Assembly: GCA_900155495.1 (NCBI GenBank)
Contig: FTLJ01000622.1
Coordinates: forward strand, 1-17,527
Source: Porogramme epimiltina
Taxonomy: Eukaryota > Basidiomycota > Agaricomycetes > Polyporales > Polyporaceae
Reading direction: 5' to 3'
Length of the DNA stretch: 17,527 nucleotides
Numbering within the stretch: position 1 is the first letter of the stretch; every line of letters starts with the position of its first letter. Below, piece by piece: positions 1-9,249 of the stretch. A program made the translations under genes and the position numbers. The notes below the pieces were generated by a model that worked only from the letters and a program-made list of their open reading frames with translations, was not told the origin of the DNA and did no database searches.

Positions 1-61
1 CCCTGCCCCTCTCCCACCCAGCCCGCGCTAAACGCCCCCCATCCCTCCCCCTACCTCACCA

Positions 62-290
62 GACCGCCCGTTCAGCATCCCCTCGCTTCCCTACGCGAAC
101 CACGTCTCCCGCCTTCCGCCCTCCCTGCCCTCCGCGGACGCGGAGATGCTTGAAGGCGCGCTCGCGGGCGCGTTCCCCGGCGCGCTCAACGTCGCGATTC
201 AGTCCGTGCGGCGCGCCGTTTTACAACATCCTCCTGACCCTGCGCCACGTGCACGTCGTGTGGCGCGCGGGCGAGGCGTACGCGCTGTAA
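62..290 (+). pseudogene. 3' end of a host protein-coding gene, frameshifted
   Basis: A GC-rich segment reads as protein from about 62 (motifs PFSIPSLPYANHVSRLPP, then AEMLEGALAGAFPGALNVAI). Near 215-222 the sensible reading moves to another frame (FYNILLTLRHVHVVWRAGE) that ends at TAA 288-290. The bases before 62 look like the 3' end of an intron: a CGCTAAAC branch-like site, a pyrimidine-rich run and CACCAG. The segment is therefore probably the last exon of a gene that starts left of the window. A one-base shift around the GCCGTTTTAC stretch would explain the frame change. The frame ending at 288 is also open back to position 3, so a different reading cannot be excluded. I do not recognise the family. 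Confidence 0.45.
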
Positions 291-899
291 GCAACGGGGG
301 ATGAGTTGAGTGTGAATGCGCTGGGGCTTGCGGAGATGCTGTAGTACACGTCGCGCTCACGTGCAGGCCGCACACTGCCTAGGGCAAACATACATTTCTC
401 CTTATATACAGCCCTGTCTATGCTTCATTCAATGTGTATTTACTAGTGGTAGCGTAGAACGGCAATACATATACTGTCTACTTGATCATTTGTGCATCAT
501 GACGGCCACGAAATGCCCCCAGATTTGCACAGCTGCGGGTCCGTATATTGCCCATACAGGGAGCTGTCTCGCTTAATTTCGGGGGAACTGCCAGAGACGA
601 CACGGATGTGAGGTCCCTGGTGATGCTCTCAGTTGTTTACGCGCACTTCCCGTCCCACTGCAGCATTTCAGTGCATAACAGACCATTTCGAACGAGTTGG
701 ACTGATTGAGATGTACCGAAATTAGCCGAAATGCGGGCGTTTTCACTGGACATGAAGGGCAAATTCTTAGAGAGTCGGAATATAAGTCTATTGCACACTG
801 CTCAGGAACATAGTGCAGAAGATGCTCTATGGTCGAATACTACATTGTTTTACAAGGGTACTCAAAGCGAAAGCTCAACTTCTGATCTACAACTCAACG
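291..899. other. Intergenic stretch, nothing recognised
   Basis: About 600 bases of mixed composition between the left-edge exon and the convergent gene ending at 900. Short open frames exist (for example 316-576 and 731-958 on +), but none has splice context, coding bias or a familiar motif. Both flanking genes end here, so it probably holds their 3' untranslated regions. Confidence 0.4.
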
Positions 900-2509
900 C
901 TAACCTGACCGCCGATTGGTTTCAGACGAGCCCTCAGGCCGAGGCCCTGAGCCGGTGAGCATTGTCTCCCAGAAGAAAACGAGGTCTCTGTCCCATTCAT
1001 CAAAACCAGGTGGATCAGACCGATTGTCAGAAGTTGTGGGTCGTAGGGTTTCGGAGCGTTCCGGGGTCAACATAGGTGGCAAAGAGGGCTGCAACACATG
1101 TGACGATGAGGCTGGGGCAGATGCTTGAGCCAACCTATCCTGTTACAGCACAAAACAAACTCACCACGTGCGTGCGTTGATTGGGGCAACGCCATTTGGG
1201 GTGTAGTCTGCCTGCCTCTCTCTACTGGAGGTTTAGCAGATGCAGATGTGACGTGTTGGTCGCTGACGGTGGCGGCGCCGGCAAAAGTTGGTGAGCACTG
1301 AGTAGGGTTCCTGATTCAGCCGACTCGAATGCCGTGGGTGGGGGGGAAGGGGGGGGAGGAGGTTAATGTGCACTTACTTGGGGAATAAGTGGCGTTCCAG
1401 CAGCTGCGCGCGAACGACTGGGAGGCGGGGATTGCCGAGATGGATGCCGAGGGGATGGTATACCCGAAGCGGAGGCGATGGCCGTGTGCTGCACAGGTGC
1501 GGTACCGACGGGGGAAGCCTGCGCCTCTGGGGCTAGGATCGCTAACTGTTTCTTTGAGCAAACGTTATAGGGCGAAAAACAATATGATTGTGAGACATAC
1601 CTCGTCTCTATCTTGGCTGTCTTCAGGAGGGGTGGGTTGTACCAAACCAACTTTCTTGTCGCCGTCACTCCGCCGTTGAAGGCGGAAGGAGTGGAGCAAC
1701 TCGTCGTAGCGGTCACTCACAGAAAGCTCGCTGAACGCTTTATCGAGGGAGTAGTCGAGGCGTTCATTGATCTTTTCAAAGACGTTGACCCTCTCCCGTT
1801 CTAACGTCTCGCTGGCCTTACGTAATATGGCCACTGCGTACGCGTGCTGTGCGTTGTAGTACCTAATGTCGGAGACATGGTAAATGAGAGCTGGCTCCTG
1901 GTACAGATCAGCCACGCCATTCAGCTATGTGATTATCACATACCACACGATCCGAAGGCTGAATCCACCACAGGGGAGGAGCGCTGGACGAATTGCCTGG
2001 CCCATCCTCGGGCCACGTCCACCAAGCGTCTGTCTCCATAAGGTCCTTGATAATATCTAAATTGTGAGGAAACGCGGCTCTGATGCTCTGGACAAACCCG
2101 TGATCTACAGAGGCACCATCGCCGAGAGAAATTTTGAACGAATCTCCCTCTATAATCGCACGGGACAGGAGTAGCTTGATCGCGGTGGGGAAAGGTTCCA
2201 TCATATTCGGCATACCACCACTATTTACTCCAATCGCGTTGACCATCAAGGTGAGGCCGATGGACGGCATTAGGTGCCACTTAGACACTCGGGTCATGAT
2301 TTTTCTGGGTAGCAGCGCATCACATGGGGAGGGGTACGCACCAATTCCCGCGCAATGCCTGTTTGCCATCTCGCCTTGTCGCGATCAGAGTGGATGTGGT
2401 GTAATGCTGTGACTATACGCGCGGTGATCACGAATATGTCTGCTCTGCAGGTAGCAATGATCTCTTGGTTGGCCCGGGGAAGTTGAGACCAGGAGGTGAC
2501 GTTGGACAT
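900..2509 (-). CDS. Six-exon hypothetical protein, about 428 aa
   Basis: ATG at 2509-2507 (MSNVTSWSQLPRANQEI), stop TAG at 902-900. My exon model on the minus strand is 2509-2342, 2279-1944, 1897-1601, 1551-1378, 1297-1226 and 1139-900. Every exon length is a multiple of three, so all five introns (62, 46, 49, 80 and 86 nt) are phase 0. Donors are GTGCGT, GTATGT, GTATGT, GTAAGT and a weaker GTAGAG; acceptors all end in AG. Exons 1-2 look globular (VNAIGVNSGGMPNMMEPFPT, WWTWPEDG). Exon 3 has a charged, helical stretch (ETLERERVNVFEKINERL). Exons 4-6 are Pro/Ser/Ala-rich and probably disordered, ending in an aromatic-acidic motif (FDEWDRDLVFFWETML). I recognise no domain and no signal peptide. 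The last intron is the least certain. It may belong to a lineage-specific fungal family. Confidence 0.6.
1335..1362 (+). other. G-rich tract inside intron 4 (possible G-quadruplex)
   Basis: The plus strand carries runs of 3, 7, 8, 2 and 2 G separated by one or two bases. On the coding (minus) strand this is the pyrimidine-rich part of the 80-nt intron 1298-1377, between the GTAAGT donor and CTACTCAG acceptor. It may just be an exaggerated polypyrimidine tract. Confidence 0.4.
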
Positions 2510-2598
2510 GTTGTAGTTGAGAGGCTACAGGAGCGCAGGGGGGAAAGGCCGCTCTTGTGAGGCTAGAGCACATCCCAGTATATTAGGAGCTGATGCAT

Positions 2599-2690
2599 GC
2601 CAGGCTCGTCCCCAGCCTGTTTGGCGTGATGGGAATTTAAACTCAGTCGAGGGCTCCTTAAATTAGCGCCAAACAGGGCCCAGGCTTGGC
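2599..2690. repeat. 92-bp imperfect palindrome (hairpin or MITE-like)
   Basis: The outer arms begin GCCAGGCT and end AGGCTTGGC and pair imperfectly. A perfect 11-bp block CCTGTTTGGCG (2616-2626) pairs with CGCCAAACAGG (2667-2677), and inside it AATTTAA (2634-2640) pairs with TTAAATT (2658-2664). It lies 55 bp from dispersed repeat copy A and may be one end of that same element. I see no clear target-site duplication. Confidence 0.6.
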
Positions 2691-2745
2691 AAACTGGTCG
2701 CCCTTTGGTGGGAGGGGGCCGTGAGAATAAAAAGACTTAGAATTT

Positions 2746-2935
2746 GAGCGCATGCGGTGTTTCGCCGTAAACCAACTTTGTCTACCACAACCTCCTTCGG
2801 CATCCGGGTCACAAAAATATATTTCAGCGTGTTAGTTATACATGTCACGAGCCAGCACAACAAGTTTTGATGCCCCCGAAGAGGGAATAGGTAAGTTGAG
2901 GCGATTTTTGGGCCGGTGAGAGCATCTAGAGAGCC
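2746..2935 (-). repeat. Dispersed repeat, copy A
   Basis: Read on the minus strand, these 190 bases align without gaps to 9662-9851 on the plus strand: 145 of 190 identical by hand count (76%), with 33 transitions and 12 transversions. Best-kept blocks are GGTAGACAAAGTTGGTTT and ACACCGCATGCGCTC. One frame is open across this copy (GSLDALTGPKIASTYLF, YIFVTRMPKEVVVDKVGL), while the same frame in copy B has four stops. It may descend from coding sequence or may be non-coding. I cannot name the family. Confidence 0.7.
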
Positions 2936-2939
2936 TTCG

Positions 2940-4470
2940 AGTCTCCACTGAGGACCGTTTACGCAGATTGTGAACATTAATAGGCGCACCTAGTTCTCCC
3001 GCCCGTGCTGACACATGTCGTGCCGCCGAACGTGGAGACGAATGTGCAACTTGGGGACGGGTGTCGGGGCGTCTACCACGCACGGGGGTTTGTCTGCGCA
3101 AAGATGTCTCCGCGTTTGGCCATCTTGAGCGCTGCGGGGATCGTGGGCGCCGGCGGTGCAGTCCCTGCATGGCGGCGACCGCGGCGGAAGTAGTGACGGG
3201 AACGTGCAGCACCGCAGCGGGAGATGCCTCCATCTGGATGGAGCGCCGACCGTGCCGCTCCCGACGACCCGGAGTTATACCTGAGTGGCGGCGAGGGCGG
3301 CGGCCAAGGACGGTGTCGATGTTGATGACGAGACCAAATACGGTGCCGGGACACCTGCGTGCACAGACACAGGGGGCAGTAAGCGGTTCAGTAGCGACGT
3401 AGACGGTGCTATTGCATCTTGCCGGTGAAGACAGGGAAAGCGTAGGGGACAGGACGGGGAAAACGTAGGGGACAGGAGAACGTACGTGGGATACGGCGCA
3501 CGGCTCTTGCCATTCGAGGCGGTAGGAGGCAGAGGACGGCGAAGGTGACGGAGGAGTGGAGGCGTGTACAGAGGAGTGCGTACGCGATGAAGTTGGCGGC
3601 GGGCGGCGACGGAGTGGGGGGCAGGGTCGTCGAGAGGGGCGGGAGGTCCGTACACGCAAACAAGTGCGTGACGAACGGCGCGCAGAGCTCTTCATGGCCG
3701 TGGTACGAATCCTTTTTTTTTGATATGTCAGGAGGGATCAGGTCGAGGGAGATGGCGCTATGTACTCACCACCACGAAGTGCGCACTGGAGCCCGCTACA
3801 CGAGAGGACAGCTTGGACTTGAAGGGGCTGTGGTGGCGGGCGGTGGAGGGACTGGAGACGGCAGCCATAGGGAGTTGCCGCGGGAGAGGGGGACGGTGGA
3901 AAGTCTAGTGGGACAAAGGGGAGGGGAAGAGACGCCAGGAAGGGGCTGCCATGAGGATGAGTGTGCGGTGGTGGCACGGATATGAGAATGAAGATGGGAA
4001 GAGGGTCGAGTAGGAGGGGTGCTGACGACTCCGGAAGAAGCCATCGCCCGTCGCCTCTTCGGGCCGTGAGAAAAATATCACCCGACGACCTCCTCATCGA
4101 CTCCGGCGACCCGGTGTGCGCTTGCCCCTCTTCATCTCCCCATCCTCCTTGCTCCGGATGGCGGGAATATAGGGGCTCAGTCCTGCTAGGTGAGAGAATA
4201 CTTGGCGTGTAACTTGGTGCGTATCCCAGTATTTGTGGTCTACATAAATACTGACAGATGTGCAATCAAGTTAGGAACTACTCATACTACTGCTCCGGAC
4301 TCTCACGCACACAAGAGCAGAGCGTCCACTCTGAGGCGCGAACATCATAGATTTTTTTTTGATCCATGTTTATTGCCCTTGAGGGCCGAGCCCTATGGTA
4401 GGCATGTGCGACAGGGTAGCTACGGGGTGCGGGTGACGAGGGGGTCGCTGGACAAAAGCCGAGAATGCTA
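2940..4470. other. Gene-poor, GC-rich low-complexity stretch
   Basis: Long overlapping open frames occur on both strands (for example 2832-3695 minus and 3545-3985 plus), but their translations are Arg/Pro/Ser- or Gly/Arg-rich, as expected by chance in GC-rich DNA, and none has convincing splice sites or motifs. An imperfect tandem of about 24 bp (GGGAAA.CGTAGGGGACAGG) lies at 3427-3475. T9 runs followed by GAT occur at 3713-3721 and 4352-4360. Confidence 0.4.
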
Positions 4471-4472
4471 CG

Positions 4473-4540
4473 TACACCGCCGACACAAATTGATGTATTC
4501 ATAAGCTACACCGCCGACACAAATTGATGTATTCATAAGC
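4473..4540. repeat. Perfect tandem duplication, 2 x 34 bp
   Basis: Positions 4473-4506 and 4507-4540 are identical over all 34 bases (unit begins TACACCGCCGACAC and ends TTCATAAGC), and TA follows at 4541-4542. Just after it, GCGCTGGAT recurs at about 4546 and 4569. Perfect identity suggests a recent duplication by slippage or repair. Confidence 0.9.
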
Positions 4541-4542
4541 TA

Positions 4543-5006
4543 GCGCGCTGGATGCTGTGTGATGTCACGCGCTGGATACGGGGGGATACCTCGTAATGTT
4601 GTGGTAAGCTTATGGCCGCAGAATTGGCGGCAACCAGGAGATGCACGGCCACCCTATAACATTTTGTCCGAGATATCTTTTCAAGCCCTGTACTAAGCCC
4701 GCCCGGGTACCCTGACCACTCCTCCCGGAAATGCCCATAGTGGCCTATCAATTATATTCAATGCTGTCTCTCGAGGATCTGAATGCACTGCTCTCTGCGA
4801 GCTCGACCTTTCCCTTTCGACGTCATGGGGCCACTTCGCTCAACAAGATCGGCGTTTTCATGCTCATGAGACCAAACAATGCGCCCAAATTGTCTTATTT
4901 TCTCCCTCCCGATTGGCTCAGCAGTATCACGACATTCACCATTACACACACTGCAGCACGTCGGAAAGGACAAATATATTGGCGATTATTTGTAGGATAC
5001 AAACTA
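4543..5006. other. Spacer with unsupported small ORFs
   Basis: Open frames on both strands (4731-5015 plus; 4758-4973 minus) overlap each other completely and lack recognisable motifs. The minus-strand frame lies just downstream of the pseudogene ending at 5007 and could be a frameshifted continuation of it, but I see no motif linking them. Confidence 0.3.
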
Positions 5007-5984
5007 CTACTGTAATGGAGGACAGATGCTTCTGCACATTCGCGCCCACCGCTCCGTGCCCATCGTCGTGTCGAGCCCGGACCAGTCACCCTCTCGCCGC
5101 CGCCCGAAGGGGTTGTACGCGAAGCCGTTCAGGGAAGCTGTGTGCCAGTGTCCGCGGTCAGCTGGTCCCCAACACCAAGAGAAAAATTAATCGACCTACA
5201 GAAGAGGTACTCGGTGTGGAACTGCCCATCGACGCCGCTGTCGCGCAGGTGCTCCCGCACCCGGTCGGCGTTCAGAGTGCCCCTGAGGCCGGACTCACTG
5301 TGATCTCGCGCGTGGCGTCGCCCTCCCAGCCGCCGCCGAGCTCGATCCACGTGCGTGTCATCGTGCTCGCCCCAGTTCTGCCTCGCGGCCGCGCTCGACG
5401 AGGAAGTGCGCAAAGATGAACATTTGGTAGAAGTCGCCGTCGCCGGCGACGGTCTCGCGGAACGCGTGGCCGGCCGAGGTGGCGATCGTGTCCTTTCATA
5501 CGAATGCGACCTCCTGCAGGAGCGCGTAGGAAACGGCCTTGGCCTGATACTGCACGTATGGGCGGTGTCGCCTGCCGAAGTGTTTACCTGCATGCCGAGA
5601 GGTTAGATTGGCCGGCGGGCGCAGAGGTTAAGAGCCAAGCGGTGCGGGTGAGGTGGAGTACGCGCGCGTCGTACTGAGAAGATAGTTCGACACTCCCATG
5701 CTCTTCCACTCGCCGCGGTCCTCGTCGACCGGCCAGTCCGGGCTGATGGAGAAGTCGTTCGTTATGCGGAGGACGGTGCCGTACTTTGTCCGGGGCATGT
5801 GTGGGTTGGTATGATGTCATTGGGACAAGACGACTGGAAGCACTCACAATTCGTATAGAAGGTCTGCGGCGTGAGCGGCGCGACCATGTAGAAGTCGTCA
5901 TTCTGCGCACGAGCGACATCAGCGGGCGGCCATTGGATTAAGAAAGGCAATCCTTACGAAGTAGATGCTGCGCAGCCGAGAGCT
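5007..5984 (-). pseudogene. Decayed multi-exon host-type gene, function unknown
   Basis: Protein-like segments appear in order on the minus strand in changing frames: SSRLRSIYF (5984-5958); NDDFYMVAPLTPQTFYT (from 5902); YGTVLRITNDFSISPDWPVD (from 5783); RPYVQYQAKAVSYALLQEVAF; HAFRETVAGDGDFYQMFIF; WIELGGGWEGDATREITVSP; NADRVREHLRDSGVDGQFHT; and a last exon (RGHWHTASLNGFAYNPFGR) ending at TAG 5009-5007. Plausible introns are 5903-5957 and 5784-5847. Lesions include an in-frame TGA at 5498-5496 where Trp would fit, a frame change in the GGGG run near 5283, and another between the HAFRET and WIELGG blocks. The pattern, coherent protein in several frames, is typical of a relic. I believe related sequences exist in other Agaricomycetes but cannot name a domain. 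Confidence 0.6.
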
Positions 5985-6020
5985 CTGCTTAGACGGCACA
6001 GCAGGCAGCGGACAGGTCAC

Positions 6021-6245
6021 TCACAACGACTCAGACAGTTCCATCGGGGCATGGCTGGAACTTGGCGGTCCTGCACCTACACTGTCTTTGTCACTCTCCC
6101 CACCACCGGCGTTGCCTGTGCTTGTTTGCTGACTATTCGCGACTGTTGCCACGGCAGCAAGGGCCACTGGCCCACCTGTGCGCATGGCCAGCATCTTGAA
6201 GGAATGGAGTAGCAGAGGGCTAGGGGCGAGCACAACCTCTGCCAT
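6021..6245 (-). other. Possible first exon upstream of the decayed gene
   Basis: An ATG-started frame at 6245 (MAEVVLAPSPLLLHSFKML) runs to a consensus donor GTGAGT at 6024, followed by an acceptor TCTAAGCAG at 5985 and the exon SSRLRSIYF. The splice phase does not match the next exon without a frame change, so this is either another lesion of the same relic or chance. The sequence is Gly/Ser-rich in its second half and has no recognised motif. Confidence 0.25.
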
Positions 6246-6344
6246 ATAGAACCTCGACGGTACCGATGAGGTTTTACTACAGCGTTGTGGTAGGGAGCAG
6301 TTCTACACCGGGAGGTCAGCAAGGGGGACGAGTCACAGTTTGAG

Positions 6345-6412
6345 AGACAAGTCAAAAGCGCCCAAACATCGACGCCAGCTGGCGGCGACGTTTGGGCGCT
6401 TTTGACTTGTCT
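6345..6412. repeat. 68-bp near-perfect palindrome
   Basis: Every base from 6345 to 6412 pairs about one centre (6378.5) except two pairs (6368/6389 and 6372/6385). The outer 23 bp are a perfect inverted repeat beginning AGACAAGTCAAAAGCGCC, and the core is the 12-bp palindrome CGCCAGCTGGCG. There is no true loop, so it could extrude as a cruciform. No transposase ORF or clear target-site duplication adjoins it; TTTG occurs near both sides but not flush with the ends. Confidence 0.9.
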
Positions 6413-7035
6413 TTTGCACAGTACACGCCTCCCCTTGGGCTGTTCATCACCTCCGAGGTAGAAGTGTACGTTTAGTAGCGGAATCGATTTTTGAGCTCAA
6501 CGGAGGTATCTGTTATGCTTACTATGCCTGTCTTACTTAAAATTCGAAACAAGCGGTCTAAGCATTGAAGTCCATTAAGAAAGTACTGACGTGAGACGTT
6601 CTTCCTGATGTTGAGCAGGGATGGTGGCCAGACCTCGTATATACAGTATCTATTCGTGCAAGAACAACAGTATATTCACTATTATGATGAGGTCCTAGCT
6701 AATATTAACTCGGTGTTGACTCCCGGACATTTGACAAACCGCAAATTCAACAACATGGATACATATAGAGACTATTCTCTTTACGACGACATTGATGCAG
6801 CCCCCATAAGGCCGTACGTGAGGTAACTAGCAGGTTGAATCAAATACTTATGGGACGTAACGTGCAACACTTCGGGACTATGTGCGGTAACGCCAACGCA
6901 AGCTCTCGAGCTAAACCTCCCCTAGAGCTTAGGTCCGATACCAGATTGGCGTCTGGCGCTGACCTTGCTACGTTATCGGATGCTTGGCATCGAAGCTATA
7001 CATATTTGAGTCGGCGGTGTAGTGGAGGGCGCGGC
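6413..7035. other. Spacer, nothing convincing
   Basis: Mixed-composition DNA. Open frames at 6608-6826 and 6835-7125 (plus) have no splice context or known motif. I see no repeats apart from the palindrome at its left edge. Confidence 0.35.
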
Positions 7036-7039
7036 ACGT

Positions 7040-7084
7040 GCCCCTCCCGGGGGAGGGAGGGGCGCGCCCGCCGGCCAGGCCGGC
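7040..7084. repeat. Two GC-rich hairpins near the LINE 3' side
   Basis: GCCCCTCCC (7040-7048) pairs with GGGAGGGGC (7055-7063) across a 6-nt loop. GCCGGCC (7070-7076) pairs with GGCCGGC (7078-7084) around one base. They lie about 400 bp past the LINE stop codon in its direction of transcription and could belong to its 3' untranslated region, whose end I cannot place. Confidence 0.6.
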
Positions 7085-7491
7085 AGGCGGCGCTCTCGCC
7101 ATTAGTGTGGGGTGTTGTGGGGTAGAGTAGTGTAGGCCGAGAAATAGAAATGTATCGTAAAAACGGCTGCGTGGTGCTGCAAGTCCCAACGCCCCCGACC
7201 TTCGAATAGGTAGGGCCGTGGGTTATAAACCTGCCGCCCTTCTGGGTGCACGCACGCCCCAGGCTTTTGCCTCTTGCCGCGGTTCAGGGGTACGGGCGTC
7301 GGTTGCCCCGCCGCCCGTCAGAACCCCCCCACGCCCAGGGCGTCAGGACCGTTCACGCCGCCGCCGCCTCAGGCTGGAGAGAGAGAAATAAAGGAGAAAG
7401 AAGTCCACCCAACGCCCCGAGCGAAAAAGCGCCCGGGGAAATCCCAGAACCAGTGTGCTGCGCGCGTGATAGGGGGGCTCCACCGTGTGCA

Positions 7492-8552
7492 TCATCCTTC
7501 GTCGTCGCTGTCTTCGATCTCGGGGAGCAGGCCGAAGATGCGGCGGAAGCGTTCGGTCGCGTTGATGTAGCTAAAGAGCGGGCGGAGTGCTGACTTCGAG
7601 TTGAGGAGGACCGATAGTTTGCGACCTTCGCGCCCGAGCGTGCGGAAGTGGATCGCGCGGTGTATCGCGTAAGACGGGCAGTCGAGGAGGTAGTGCGCTG
7701 GCGTTTCTGGGGCTTCCGCGCACGTTGGGCAGGTGTTGGTAAGGGACTTTTTGATGCGCTTCAGGTATGCATAGAGTGGGACGTGTCCCGTGCGCAGCTG
7801 GGTTAGAAGATTAGCGTGGCGGCGCGCGAGAGGCTTCACGAGCTTAGCGTATTTCCCCGAAGGGAGCCCGTCGTCGATGTTCTTGATCCTGCGGGCGCGG
7901 GGGGGGTCCTGCCACCTGCGCGCGGCAAGGGCCTTGAGTTCCTGCATGTAGTTCTGGCGCGCGCGTGACGCGCTGTGTGGGAGCTTCTTGCGTAGCTCCC
8001 TCGAGAGCTCCCTCCTGGCGCTTGAGCGACCCGCCGCTGCCTCCTTCGCCGCTATGTCCGCTGCCTCGTTGCCAGCGACGCCCTCGTGACCTGGCACACA
8101 CCGGAGGGTGAGCCGCAGGCCCGCGCGCGCGGCTTTAAGTTTCCTGACATGTGAGTGGAAAATGTCAGTGAGGTAGCGCCCGGGCGCGGAGGTACGTAGC
8201 GTGGATGCGCGGATGGCTGCTGTGTTGTCCAGCGCGATGGAGGCGCGTCGTATGGCTTGCCGCTCCGTTCGCAGGAGCTCGACGCCCAGGATGGTCGCCA
8301 CAATCTCCGCTTCATAGACCGTGTGCTGAGTTGAGGGGCCTAGATGGTAGCGTACTAGGATGCGGGGTCGGCGTCTGCCGAGCGCGTACAGCTGATTAAG
8401 TAAACTTTGCCAAGCGCTGAACTTGCGCAAAACGCGCGTAATCAGCTGTACAGGAGCGCGGCGGCCCCGACACCACCGTCGATGTCGGACCCGTCGGTGT
8501 AGACGCGGAATGCGCCGCGGCGGGCCCACCGCTCGTCGTCTTTTGCTGATCA
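7492..8552 (-). pseudogene. 3' end of a non-LTR retrotransposon: RNase H and C-terminal zinc knuckle
   Basis: This is the C-terminal part of a LINE ORF2-type polyprotein, probably Tad1-like (family inferred). Ribonuclease H motifs are in order: the first catalytic Asp in VYTDGSDIDGG (codon 8495-8493), Glu in VYEAEIV (8307-8305), Asp in ALDN (8229-8227), His in VPGHEGVAGNEAAD (8088-8086) and the following Asp. A C-x2-C-x8-H-x4-C knuckle (CPTCAEAPETPAHYLLDC) and an acidic tail (EIEDSDDEG) follow, with TGA at 7494-7492. The first Asp motif is in a different frame from the rest because a 60-bp element is inserted between them (8389-8448). Upstream an in-frame TGA precedes KDDERWARRG, and no reverse transcriptase is found, consistent with 5' truncation. 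The gene is non-functional. Confidence 0.85.
8389..8448. mobile_element. 60-bp miniature inverted-repeat element in the RNase H domain
   Basis: Perfect 10-bp terminal inverted repeats CAGCTGATTA (8389-8398) and TAATCAGCTG (8439-8448) are flanked on both sides by TA (8387-8388 and 8449-8450), the target duplication of Tc1/mariner-type transposons. Element plus one TA is 62 bp, equal to 2 modulo 3. The first catalytic Asp codon and the Glu codon start 188 bp apart, and 188 minus 62 is 126, divisible by three, so excision restores one frame. The joined context (GAAALLY then ALGRRRPRIL) reads smoothly. The interior is short and contains TTGCGCAA and AGCGCT palindromes. It cannot encode a transposase. 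GTAC or CTGTAC are alternative target-duplication readings. Confidence 0.85.
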
Positions 8553-8640
8553 TAGTTTTCGGAGCCGGTAAGATTCAGGACACTGGTATGCCGCTTCGAC
8601 GGCATGCCGGTGATACGATCGCTCTTAGCGCTATAGTAAA

Positions 8641-9240
8641 GTGAATGTTTTTAGGCATACGTTTAAGTTCTGTCACTGTAGTACATCGTCGCTCATATTC
8701 TACCTCTCGGTGCCTTCAAGCTCGACTTGCTGGTCGCTGTTGCCAGTGCTCACGCAATACTCTTCTACAGAAGTTAGACATTATAATACACCACTGGCAT
8801 GTCACACACATACTGTGATACATTTCACCGGTATGCGCCTCTCCGTTCACCGGCTACAACCTAAAGCTAGCATTTGACTCTGTCTTTTCCTGTTTACACC
8901 AACAGTTATCTTTCTATCCCTTACATTGGGGGTGATGGTGGTACTCCTGCGCTCATGCGCTTGCCCAACTTTGCCTCAATATCTGACATCGGACGATCTC
9001 CGATGGTGTGCATCCTGCGCGGCTGCCCAGTGCAACCGCCTCCAAAACGACTCCGCGCGATGCGCGCGCACACCCAAAACGTCGACACTGACGACCCCAA
9101 AAGCACGACCGTCTTCCGGACGACGCCGCACCACAACCCCGTCCCGATCGTTCCCTCGCGCCCGTATCTCCTGTGTTTCGCCGGCTCGTGCATCGTTTAG
9201 CCGTGCAGTTTTCGGTCCTTCCTGTATGTATTTAATCCCT
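8641..9240. other. Spacer with a weak candidate ORF
   Basis: A plus-strand frame from ATG 8955 (MRLPNFASISDIGRSPMV) to TAG at 9198-9200 reads somewhat like protein, but the minus strand is also open across 8976-9512. I see no intron signals, domain or known motif. The left 230 bases show nothing. Confidence 0.25.
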
Positions 9241-9249
9241 GCCTTCGAG

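Noticed and set aside
2832..3695. Long minus-strand ORF (287 codons)
   Set aside because: Translation is Arg/Pro/Ser-rich, overlaps open frames on both strands, and its 3' part runs through the dispersed repeat in a frame different from the open one there. It is typical of GC-rich DNA with few chance stops.
3545..3985. Plus-strand ORF (146 codons)
   Set aside because: Gly/Arg/Glu-rich low complexity with an equally open minus strand; no splice sites or motifs.
3738..4265. Minus-strand ORF (175 codons)
   Set aside because: Pro/Ser/Leu-rich antisense shadow of the plus-strand frame, no recognisable motif.
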